Assembly (NCBI GenBank): GCA_024405065.1
Contig: JAKSPF010000003.1
Coordinates: 1-24,248, forward strand
Length of the DNA stretch: 24,248 nt
Reading direction: 5' to 3'
Origin: Sphaerochaetaceae bacterium
Lineage (GTDB): Bacteria > Spirochaetota > Spirochaetia > Sphaerochaetales > Sphaerochaetaceae
Part shown: one piece after another, positions 14,498-21,495 of the stretch
How the letters are laid out: each line of letters begins with the position of its first letter
Numbering within the stretch: the stretch's first letter is position 1
The notes under the pieces: generated by a model
What the model was told of the DNA's origin: nothing
Databases searched by the model: none
Seen by the model: only the letters and a program-made list of their open reading frames with translations
Position numbers and translations under genes: made by a program

Positions 14498-16294
14498 TTA
14501 TTTACCCGTCACTGCACTGTCTGTCACAAATTTGATAATTGCGTTGTTTACATTCAAAACACGAATGTATTTAAAATCTGTTGCCATCTTCATCACCATT
14601 CGTATACCGATAAGCCGTTCAGGGTGCTCACTGTCAAGTTTCCACATAAGTGCCCTGTCACGCAACTGCTGGTCTGCGCAATTATCCTTAACTCTCATAA
14701 CTATAGAATCCTGATGAATCAGTACTACAAAATTTACAAAAGGTCGGCTTGACGAATCCTTCAGAAGTCCTTCATTAAGGATAGCGCAGCCCATTTCCTC
14801 CACACAGAGCGACAATTTAAAACTTATACTCTTTTCACATTCGTTTTTTTCGCAGAAATTCCCAATCTGCCTTGAAATTTCAACTGACTGCTCGGGAGTT
14901 ACAACCGTACCGCGGAATATTCTGTCTTCAGAAACAGGAAAAGTATCAGGGTGATTTACGGCTTTCCTGTAAAAAACAAATCCCATTACGGCAGCAACAA
15001 GTTCTGAAACAGTGTACGCTATAAATGCACCGGAATCTCCTACCGTGTAACATAACACCGGAGTAAGAAAACAAGGCAATACCATAACCTGTGCAACGTT
15101 CAGTGTCATAGTGTAACTGTTTTTTTCCATGACTTGAAGACTCCTCAGAAAGACCTTGGCTGCTGCAGTAAACGGAATGGATATTGCCAGCAGAATAACC
15201 GCGCTCACAGTAATTCGGAACAATTCCACATCTGAAACGTCACAGTAAAGACCTGTCAACGGCTCAGATAGGAATATCACCGGCAACATAAGAGAAACAG
15301 TAAAAACAACCAGCCTGATCATTATACTGCGCATTGTTTCCTTGCTTGTCTTACGGTCGGATTCCCCATAGCACAGTCCCAACATCATCATAGTTGTATC
15401 TCCCAGTCCATAGGCAACAATACTGACTAAGGACAGCAGGTTTCTCTGTATTGACATCGCCGTAAGGACCGTAATTCCCAGAACTGCAATTATTATCCTG
15501 TTTACAATAATCGGAACAAATACCCTTAGAACCCAGAGAATTGCTTCAGTATAGCTTGCACGGAAAACTTCACCTGCGTACCTTACGGAATACAGATGAA
15601 TTCTCAAAGTGAACAGAGAATCCTTTCTGAAGAAATACAACATCACAACAACAGCAGAACCTATGTGGCTGACAGCCGTTACCATTCCCATTCCTGCCAT
15701 TCCGCCGTGAAATACGAAAATATTGAGTATATCTCCGACAACATCCAATACAGCCACGGTTATAGCTGAGATTTTTACAAGTCCGGCAGCGCCGTTTATG
15801 TTAAGTGCTACAGAAGATACCGCAGAGAAGCAGGAAAATACCATTCCTGCAAAAAGCCAGCGCAGATACTGAACTGTTTCAGATTTTATTGCCGGCATAC
15901 TGTCATTTGCTCCCATCAGTTCCGCAAGCTGTTCCGGAAACATGAATCCGAAAAAGGAGAATACTGCCGAAAGAAATATCGCCGTCCAAATGCAAAATGA
16001 AAAAATTTTTCTTGCACTATCCTCATTACCACGTCCGATTTCTTTAGTACAAAGCGATTGTGCTGCTATCTGAAAAGACAGAGAAAGCAATGCGTTAAGC
16101 ATAAAATACGGTGATGCAATTCCGTAAGCCGCCATTGCATCGCTTCCGAGAAAAGTACCCGTCATTACTCCGTCAATAAATCCTGAAATCAGCTCGCCGA
16201 TACTACCGAGAATCGCAGTAATAAAGACAGAAAAAAATTGCCTGTTTCGTATTTCACGTAAAAACCTGCTGTCTTCCGTCATATTATCAATCAT
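14498..16294 (-). CDS. MATE-family transporter fused to a C-terminal GHKL (anti-sigma-kinase-like) domain
   Basis: 598 residues. Residues about 15-445 are a twelve-helix MATE/MOP-superfamily exporter (two related halves; G-E-L-I-S-G-F-I-D near 33 and N-I-N-G-A-A near 165 are typical). Residues about 465-595 form a soluble RsbW/SpoIIAB-like HATPase_c domain: N-box region L-C-V-E-E-M-G-C-A-I (496-505), R-V-K-D-N-C-A-D (534-541) and L-I-G-I-R-M-V (561-567). The Mg-binding Asn expected four residues after the N-box Glu is absent (C503/A504), so catalysis is doubtful. Substrate unknown. The ATG at 16294 overlaps the upstream stop by one base (TGATG). It is the last gene of a four-gene operon, which may point to export or flipping of a product made by the GT-like neighbour. 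Confidence 0.85.
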   Translation of the reverse strand: MIDNMTEDSRFLREIRNRQFFSVFITAILGSIGELISGFIDGVMTGTFLGSDAMAAYGIASPYFMLNALLSLSFQIAAQSLCTKEIGRGNEDSARKIFSFCIWTAIFLSAVFSFFGFMFPEQLAELMGANDSMPAIKSETVQYLRWLFAGMVFSCFSAVSSVALNINGAAGLVKISAITVAVLDVVGDILNIFVFHGGMAGMGMVTAVSHIGSAVVVMLYFFRKDSLFTLRIHLYSVRYAGEVFRASYTEAILWVLRVFVPIIVNRIIIAVLGITVLTAMSIQRNLLSLVSIVAYGLGDTTMMMLGLCYGESDRKTSKETMRSIMIRLVVFTVSLMLPVIFLSEPLTGLYCDVSDVELFRITVSAVILLAISIPFTAAAKVFLRSLQVMEKNSYTMTLNVAQVMVLPCFLTPVLCYTVGDSGAFIAYTVSELVAAVMGFVFYRKAVNHPDTFPVSEDRIFRGTVVTPEQSVEISRQIGNFCEKNECEKSISFKLSLCVEEMGCAILNEGLLKDSSSRPFVNFVVLIHQDSIVMRVKDNCADQQLRDRALMWKLDSEHPERLIGIRMVMKMATDFKYIRVLNVNNAIIKFVTDSAVTGK

Positions 16295-17268
16295 CAGATA
16301 TTAATAATCTTACCTCCACAGTCCCTGCCCGAAGTTTGTAAAGCCGACATCATGACGGAAAAAGCCTCCATGACCTTTTCATCTGTAATATCAGACACCT
16401 GTTCATAGCGGGATCGGACATTCACAGTAATACTGCTGTTAAGGAAACGATTGAAATCTGCCCCTTCTTCCTTTCTGTTCCAATGAAAATCACACAGCCT
16501 GATGAGCGGAACACCGGCGGCTTCCACCATATCCAGCCCACCTGAGTTAATACCGATTGCCACATCATAAGCGGAGATATCAACAATCTGAGTATAATAG
16601 TCAGGCCAGCTTGCATTCGGATATAACTCGTGAACCTCAATTCCGCTCAAAACATTTTTTAAATTATCAGATAAAGGCGAACCCGTAAAGACAGGATTGA
16701 GCCCGTACTTATCTGCAGCCCGAATAATTGTGCTGAGTAATTCCGGAGTAAGGTTCATTTCCGGAAGCCTATCCAGTTCACGGACAAAAACAAGTAACGT
16801 GTTGCTGTTACAATGGGGTTTTTCATACAAAACCAAATGATCACGCACACAATTATTCATATGGATGCCGCCGTCAAAGCGATCCATCAGCGTTGCTTTG
16901 GCAGAAAGTCCTTCCATGCATGGAAAGCGGAATATATACGGCGGCGTGAGTGCCTCAAGATATGTTGTGTCAAACGGATGAAACAACAACTCTGCTCCGG
17001 AATTTTTCAATGCATTGTGGAGCTTCATATCGTCATTCACCGCAACAGCCGTAATTCCACGACCTGCCCGCATGGAAAAATGTCTGATCAGTTGTTCACA
17101 CCTTTTATAGATTCCGGGAAGACAATATATCACGGCAGCGGAATCCGTACTTTCAAGATATTCACACATACTGTGAAGATATCTGAGTGCATCTCCTGCT
17201 CCGGTATCACACATGAATCCTCTTACAATCCGTTTTTCATTAGAATCCATAACAATTAGCTTTTCCAT
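16294..17268 (-). CDS. Uncharacterised protein, possibly GT-B-fold glycosyltransferase-like
   Basis: 324 residues, no signal peptide or membrane helices, not confidently recognised. The N-terminal half begins with a possible nucleotide-fold loop (F-M-C-D-T-G-A-G-D-A-L-R, 18-29). The C-terminal half has V-F-T-G-S-P-L (193-199) and Y-D-V-A-I-G-I-N-S-G-G-L-D-M-V-E-A-A-G-V-P (234-254). This layout recalls the donor-binding region of GT9/heptosyltransferase-like proteins, where a GTP/heptose pocket is followed by a helix and a strand. The start at 17268 follows the alkD-like stop by 4 nt, and the end overlaps the MATE start by one base, so it is coupled to the transporter. A role in making a glycan or glycolipid moved by the MATE protein is inference only. 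Confidence 0.55.
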   Translation of the reverse strand: MEKLIVMDSNEKRIVRGFMCDTGAGDALRYLHSMCEYLESTDSAAVIYCLPGIYKRCEQLIRHFSMRAGRGITAVAVNDDMKLHNALKNSGAELLFHPFDTTYLEALTPPYIFRFPCMEGLSAKATLMDRFDGGIHMNNCVRDHLVLYEKPHCNSNTLLVFVRELDRLPEMNLTPELLSTIIRAADKYGLNPVFTGSPLSDNLKNVLSGIEVHELYPNASWPDYYTQIVDISAYDVAIGINSGGLDMVEAAGVPLIRLCDFHWNRKEEGADFNRFLNSSITVNVRSRYEQVSDITDEKVMEAFSVMMSALQTSGRDCGGKIINI

Positions 17269-17272
17269 TGTC

Positions 17273-17956
17273 TCATCGCCTCAGTTTATTCAAATACTGT
17301 TTCTGTTCATCGGAAATCCGATAACTTTCGCAGGCTTTCTGAATCGTCTTATTATGAACCCATTTTTCAAGTCGGTTATCTTCAATGTATCCGACTGTAC
17401 TGTCCCACTGCTTTGCCAATGCTGTGGCAAAGAACCATGCAATCATCATATTCACATAATATTTATCAGATTGAACCGAAGCTGCAGTCACAAGGTATTC
17501 CGGGCTGAAATCTTCATCTAAAAAATGAGACATTAACATTTCAAGACCAAAGCGTATGGTATATTCTCCGGAGGATTTTACCCAATCCTTAATTGCTGCC
17601 GGTAATTCTGATTTATGTTTTTTAAAACATTTCGGTGACATTATGTCACAAACCGCCCAGTTGTCTACGTACGGAAGAAACCTTTCAAGCTCTGTCACAC
17701 ACAGGTTAAAGTCTTTAATCTCGGAAATAAGCAAACCATGAAGCATGTTTTCATCGTAATATTTATGGGGAAGTTCAGATAAAAAAACCTTTATTTCGTC
17801 GGCATTATTTTTATAAAGATTTTTTGCAAGCAATCTGCATGCAGGCACTCTTACTCCGATAAAAAGGTTCCGCTCAACCGTCGGTGTAAGTTTAGCTTGA
17901 AATAAAGCATATTCCTTATCTTGTAAATCAAAAAGTTTCTTTTGTATTGCAGTCAT
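17273..17956 (-). CDS. DNA alkylation repair protein, AlkD family
   Basis: All-alpha HEAT-like-repeat DNA glycosylase that releases N3- and N7-alkylpurines without base flipping. 227 residues, the usual size. Residues matching the AlkD active site can be picked out by spacing: W100 and D104 (D-N-W-A-V-C-D), R135 (T-I-R-F-G-L) and W174 (M-M-I-A-W-F). The end N-K-T-I-Q-K-A-C-E-S-Y-R-I is characteristic of the family. It lies 6 nt after the chromate-transporter stop and 4 nt before the GT-like gene, inside the same operon. Its Shine-Dalgarno is weak (GAAAG). Intact as far as can be seen. Confidence 0.87.
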   Translation of the reverse strand: MTAIQKKLFDLQDKEYALFQAKLTPTVERNLFIGVRVPACRLLAKNLYKNNADEIKVFLSELPHKYYDENMLHGLLISEIKDFNLCVTELERFLPYVDNWAVCDIMSPKCFKKHKSELPAAIKDWVKSSGEYTIRFGLEMLMSHFLDEDFSPEYLVTAASVQSDKYYVNMMIAWFFATALAKQWDSTVGYIEDNRLEKWVHNKTIQKACESYRISDEQKQYLNKLRR

Positions 17957-17962
17957 ATTCTT

Positions 17963-18625
17963 TCAATTCTCACCAGCATTGATTCCGTGATATTCACCCA
18001 TGTCAACATCAACTGAAACAGGTTTTTTCCATTTCATACTATCACCTCGTATCACATCAGATAGTAGGCAAACCGTCAGGTAAACGACACCACAAAGCAA
18101 CATCACAACAATCGGGTTCCACTTTTTCCACCGCAGAATTACCAACGCCACTGCAAACAAAACGATTGCAGGCAAATTAAGGTTATCAATCCCCATTTCT
18201 GAACCGCCAAACGCTACAAGCTGTAAAATCGTAAAGCCTGCCGATGCAATCAACGCAACTACAGCAGGACGAAGACAGGACAGTACGTTCTGCAATGTTG
18301 AAAGATTCTTATAACGACGGTAGATATAAGAAAGCAGCGAAACGATAAAACACGACGGCAGAATACAGCCGAATGTAGCCACAAGTGCTCCCGGTATCCC
18401 GGCAATGCGGATGCCTACAAAAGTTGCAGAATTGATTGCAATCGCACCGGTTGAAGATTGTGCAAGTACTGTCATATCCAGCATTTCTTCTTCGTTAATC
18501 CAGTGCAGCTCGTCCACAAACTTCCGTTTCATAAAAGTGATAATGACAAAACCACCGCCGAATGTGAATGCACTGATATACAGCGTGGAAAGTAACAGCT
18601 TCCACAGTTTTTTTTGCCATCTCAT
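17963..18625 (-). CDS. Chromate transporter (CHR) family, single-domain subunit
   Basis: Integral membrane protein of 220 residues. Family marks are F-T-F-G-G-G (21-25) and the loop A-Q-S-S-T-G-A-I-A-I-N (55-65), at the place of the P-G-P-x-x-x-N motif; here the prolines are replaced by Ser/Thr. About six hydrophobic segments are visible. A short charged tail ends the protein. Single-domain CHR proteins usually come as adjacent N- and C-type pairs, but no second gene is present here. The real substrate may not be chromate. A good Shine-Dalgarno (AAGGTGGTGAG) precedes the ATG at 18625. It is the first gene of the operon with AlkD, the GT-like protein and MATE-GHKL. Confidence 0.87.
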   Translation of the reverse strand: MRWQKKLWKLLLSTLYISAFTFGGGFVIITFMKRKFVDELHWINEEEMLDMTVLAQSSTGAIAINSATFVGIRIAGIPGALVATFGCILPSCFIVSLLSYIYRRYKNLSTLQNVLSCLRPAVVALIASAGFTILQLVAFGGSEMGIDNLNLPAIVLFAVALVILRWKKWNPIVVMLLCGVVYLTVCLLSDVIRGDSMKWKKPVSVDVDMGEYHGINAGEN

Positions 18626-18676
18626 TCTCTCACCACCTTCTCAAACAATCACTTTGATTCCGGCAAAATCACCGTA

Positions 18677-18694
18677 AACACATATGCCTGTGTT
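18677..18694. promoter_or_regulatory. Perfect palindrome upstream of the chromate-transporter operon, candidate operator
   Basis: AACACA-TATGCC-TGTGTT is a 6-bp perfect dyad with a 6-bp spacer, about 55 bp upstream of the operon's first ATG. The surrounding 18626-18740 is AT-rich and contains two TGTTGTT runs. No confident -35/-10 pair was found, so an operator role is inference from position and symmetry. Confidence 0.35.
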
Positions 18695-18740
18695 GTTCTT
18701 TATTGTTGTTATTGTCTACGATATTTACAAACAAAAGTAT

Positions 18741-18780
18741 AATATTGAGCCAATTTCAAAATTGCAATTGGCTCAATATT
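18741..18780 (-). terminator. Terminator of the GH13 glucosidase gene
   Basis: AATATTGAGCCAATT (18741-18755) and AATTGGCTCAATATT (18766-18780) form a perfect 15-bp stem with a 10-nt loop. On the minus strand it is followed by ATACTTTTGTTTG, a partial U-run. The glucosidase stop codon (18775-18773) lies inside the first arm. The arm shares CAATTGGCTC with the leader hairpin at 13170-13244. Confidence 0.7.
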
Positions 18781-20524
18781 GCTGTCTATAGCACCTTGCT
18801 TCATAAGGTCTCAGGATATCTCCACTATCATCTCCGTAACTTGATATAAGAAGCTCTGTAGAGCCCGGATTGTCAGGAATAAAATCAACCTGCTTTCCTG
18901 TGAAATTGATAACCACAAGTATCTTCTCTTTTTTATTCTCACGAATATACATAAACAGTTCTTCACTGTCTTCTCTCAGCTCATTAAAGCTTCCATCAAT
19001 CAGAGCAGGATGCTCTTTTCTCAGTTCACTGAGTTGTCTGTACCAGTTAAGTACAGAGTTTGGATCGTTGTCCTCCGAACCGACATTTACTGCAAGGTAA
19101 TTATCTGCTACTGCAAGCCATGCTCTTCCCCTTGTAAATCCTGAGTTGGCTGTCATATCCCACTGCATAGGTGAGCGGGCGTTGTCACGACTGTAATCCC
19201 GTACACATTGCAGTGCTTCCTCCCGGTCAAGTCCATTTTCCAGTGCCATCTTGTATTGATTATGTGATGAGATATCGTTGTATTCTTCTATGGTATCTCT
19301 ATTAACATTGGTCATTCCGATCTCTTCGCCCTGATAAATGAAAGGCGTCCCGCGAAGTGTCATAAGCAACGTGGCAAGTGCCTTGGCACCGTTTATCTTA
19401 TCAGTACAGTCCGGAAGAAAATGATTGATTGAGCGAGGCTGATCGTGGTTTTCAAAGAACAGCGGTACCCATACATCATCAGTTCCCTGCTGAAAAACAT
19501 GAATTATCTTTTTGAATTCGCTGAGCTTAAAATCCCTTGTTTTGTACCAATATTCTCCGTTAACAAACTGTATGTTAACCAAGTCAAAACTGAATATCAT
19601 ATCAAAGACGCCGTTTTCTCCGCACCAGTCCTCAAGTTGTTCGTTAGGGACTCCGTTAGCTTCACCTACAACAAAAATATCTGTCCCATCCTGAACTTTC
19701 TCTTTAAATTCATGGAGAAAGTCAAGAATTCCTTCGGTATTGGCCGTCATATTGTGAATCCCGCTCAGGCCGTCCGTGCCGTCTGCAACTCCATCAATCA
19801 TCAGATCAGGTTTTTTGATGTATGTTACCGCATCAACTCTGAATCCTCCGACACCCTTATCTATCCAGAAATTTGCTATATCAAAAAGACTGTTTCTGAC
19901 GTCAGGATTTTCCCAATTCAAATCCGGCTGAAAATCTGCAAATGTATGGAGATAGTACTGCTGTCTTGCTTCGCACCATGTCCATGCTGAACCTCCGAAA
20001 ATTCCTCGCCAATTGTTCGGTGCACTTCCGTCCTCCCGTGCATCCGCCCAGATATACCAGTCGTTTTTATCATTGTTCCTATCTGATGAAGACTCCTTGA
20101 ACCATTCACTTTCGTCAGAAGTGTGATTGAATACCAAGTCCATTACAATCTTTATATTTCTTTTGTCTGCTTCTTCTATCAGAGTCTCCACATCTTCCAT
20201 CGTTCCGTAAAGCGGATTGATTGAATAATAATCCGCTACATCATATCCGTTGTCCTTCATTGGCGAAGCAAAGATCGGCGTAATCCATATTGCACCTACG
20301 CCGAGAGATGCAAGATAATCCAGCTCAGAAGTAATACCCGGAATATCTCCGTAACCATTGCCGTCCGTGTCTTTAAAGCTACTTGGATATGCCTCATAAA
20401 CAATCGTATTCTGCCACCATTTCAATTGTTGTTCGTTTTTGCCTGTCTGTCCTTTAGAACAAGCACAAAAACCGATAATTACTGTTATACACAATAGAAT
20501 TGCAATACATTTTCTTAACTTCAT
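18773..20524 (-). CDS. GH13 alpha-glucosidase / oligo-1,6-glucosidase, exported lipoprotein
   Basis: Hydrolyses alpha-glucosidic oligosaccharides. 583 residues. The N-terminus is a signal peptide (K-L-R-K, then a hydrophobic stretch) ending I-I-G-F-C-A-C, so lipidation at C22 is likely and the enzyme should sit on an outer face of a membrane. The (beta/alpha)8 barrel shows T-D-G-N-G-Y-G-D (53-60), D-L-V-F-N-H-T, G-F-R-V-D-A-V (nucleophile D231), V-V-G-E-A-N (acid E288) and E-N-H-D-Q-P-R (D361). R-D-N-A-R-S-P-M-Q-W-D is typical of oligo-1,6-glucosidase/GH13_31 enzymes. A C-terminal beta domain completes it. The Shine-Dalgarno (AAAGG) lies in sequence that still reads as adenylation-domain remnant. 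No sugar transporter or regulator is adjacent. Confidence 0.9.
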   Translation of the reverse strand: MKLRKCIAILLCITVIIGFCACSKGQTGKNEQQLKWWQNTIVYEAYPSSFKDTDGNGYGDIPGITSELDYLASLGVGAIWITPIFASPMKDNGYDVADYYSINPLYGTMEDVETLIEEADKRNIKIVMDLVFNHTSDESEWFKESSSDRNNDKNDWYIWADAREDGSAPNNWRGIFGGSAWTWCEARQQYYLHTFADFQPDLNWENPDVRNSLFDIANFWIDKGVGGFRVDAVTYIKKPDLMIDGVADGTDGLSGIHNMTANTEGILDFLHEFKEKVQDGTDIFVVGEANGVPNEQLEDWCGENGVFDMIFSFDLVNIQFVNGEYWYKTRDFKLSEFKKIIHVFQQGTDDVWVPLFFENHDQPRSINHFLPDCTDKINGAKALATLLMTLRGTPFIYQGEEIGMTNVNRDTIEEYNDISSHNQYKMALENGLDREEALQCVRDYSRDNARSPMQWDMTANSGFTRGRAWLAVADNYLAVNVGSEDNDPNSVLNWYRQLSELRKEHPALIDGSFNELREDSEELFMYIRENKKEKILVVINFTGKQVDFIPDNPGSTELLISSYGDDSGDILRPYEARCYRQQY

Positions 20525-20701
20525 TTTTTTACCTTTACCCCTCTACTGATCTTTCTAAACTGCCAGATTATCTGACATCGTATCAAGTTCTCCATACGTC
20601 AACCTTCCGGTTTCGTCCTGCACTGCTGTTTTCTCCGGATATTCGGCAGCACACTTTACAAAGACCTCAGTATACATATTGAATTGGTCTGTAATTTTCA
20701 C
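20521..20701 (-). pseudogene. Remnant of an NRPS-type adenylation (AMP-binding) domain, N-terminal end only
   Basis: On the minus strand a GTG at 20701, one base after the PPTase stop, opens a 48-codon frame ending in TAG at 20557-20555. It reads like the start of an adenylation domain: C-A-A-E-Y-P-E-K-T-A-V, then G-R-L-T-Y-G-E-L-D, where L-T-Y-G-E-L is an exact core A1 motif (L-[TS]-Y-x-E-L), then S-D-N-L-A. After a one-base shift (an extra T near 20558) the next frame continues R-K-I-S-R-G-V-K-V-K-K, as expected for this family. That frame stops in a TGA overlapping the glucosidase ATG. About 60 residues survive of a domain of about 500. NRPS is favoured by the adjacent Sfp-type PPTase; another AMP-binding ligase is possible. 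Confidence 0.72.
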
Positions 20702-20702
20702 T

Positions 20703-21401
20703 TTATAATCTGATTTCCTCTATTTTTGTCTCAATATTATCATGCGAACATACTGCAATGTTGACATCGTCTATGAAATATTCACAGAAATTAACCGCTT
20801 CCGGATTTCCGGAAATAATTACTGAACAGTTTATGCTCAAACCATCCAGGCTTTGATGCTTTTCTGTATTCAAGTCCGGTGGGATTATTTCAAAACCATT
20901 TAATTTTTCTGTCAGCCCCATGCCTGTCATTTTCACGTAACTCTCCTTAAGCGTCCACATTCTAAGAAATCTCAAATCCTGTTCGCTTCCTTCAGCATTG
21001 CATATCCAGAGGAACTCTTTTTCCGTGAAAAAATTGCGAGCAATTTTCATATAATCTTTCTGCCTGACTTCTACATCTATTCCCACTTCTTCATTGCCTA
21101 CAGCACAAACCACATAATTTCCGCTATGGGAAATATTAAAATGCACACCATTCAATTCAGGAAAAAACGGCTTTCCATTTTTCGCTTGCCTGACTGTCAG
21201 GTCATTTTCAGTGGAGTAGTCCTGAATATTCATCACGACACGCTGAAGCAACACACCCGCTGCTATACATCTGTAACGATCCGCCTTTGCTCTGAACCGC
21301 ACGGCCTTCTCTATTCGTTCTTTCCAAATAAGTTCTTCTGTAAGGCTATCCCAATTGCTTTCAGCTATCTTGTCAATTCTTGAGTAAAAACTTCTTATCA
21401 T
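20703..21401 (-). CDS. 4'-phosphopantetheinyl transferase, Sfp/HetI type
   Basis: Transfers the phosphopantetheine arm of coenzyme A to a serine of carrier proteins, typically of NRPS or PKS. 232 residues, the two-lobed Sfp size. Motifs (counted from the ATG at 21401): N-G-K-P-F-F and F-N-I-S-H-S-G (about 88-94), magnesium site V-G-I-D-V-E (D109, E111) and W-T-L-K-E-S-Y-V-K (K152, E153). ATG 21401 is chosen because GGAGA lies 6 bases upstream; a TTG at 21428 would add nine residues. It is apparently intact. Its presumed client, the adenylation-domain gene starting one base after its stop, is a broken remnant, so it now either serves carrier proteins elsewhere (including fatty-acid ACP) or is a relic. 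Confidence 0.9.
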   Translation of the reverse strand: MIRSFYSRIDKIAESNWDSLTEELIWKERIEKAVRFRAKADRYRCIAAGVLLQRVVMNIQDYSTENDLTVRQAKNGKPFFPELNGVHFNISHSGNYVVCAVGNEEVGIDVEVRQKDYMKIARNFFTEKEFLWICNAEGSEQDLRFLRMWTLKESYVKMTGMGLTEKLNGFEIIPPDLNTEKHQSLDGLSINCSVIISGNPEAVNFCEYFIDDVNIAVCSHDNIETKIEEIRL

Positions 21402-21495
21402 TACAATTCTCCGAGATAATTGTATCAAAAAATCTTCTCTGTATCCGTTTTTATCTATGATTTTTTCACAGCTTTCAGAGTTTTGAGCACGAAAT

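Noticed and set aside
16813..17259. 148-codon plus-strand frame opposite the GT-like gene
   Set aside because: No domain, and the minus-strand gene has operon-like junctions at both ends, so the minus strand is the coding one.
19445..19990. 181-codon open frame on the plus strand opposite the GH13 gene
   Set aside because: It lies wholly antisense to conserved catalytic-barrel coding sequence, has no recognisable domain and no convincing ribosome-binding site; it is a shadow frame.
20500..20682. 60-codon plus-strand frame in the glucosidase/PPTase gap
   Set aside because: It is the antisense of the adenylation-domain remnant, and only the minus-strand reading shows family motifs.
14473..21446. 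Shared CTCTGTATC at 14474-14482 (flank of the IS66 end) and about 21437-21445, as a target duplication bracketing the accessory block
   Set aside because: Nine bases shared across 7 kb can be chance, the outer bases differ, and the only IS end found is at one side.
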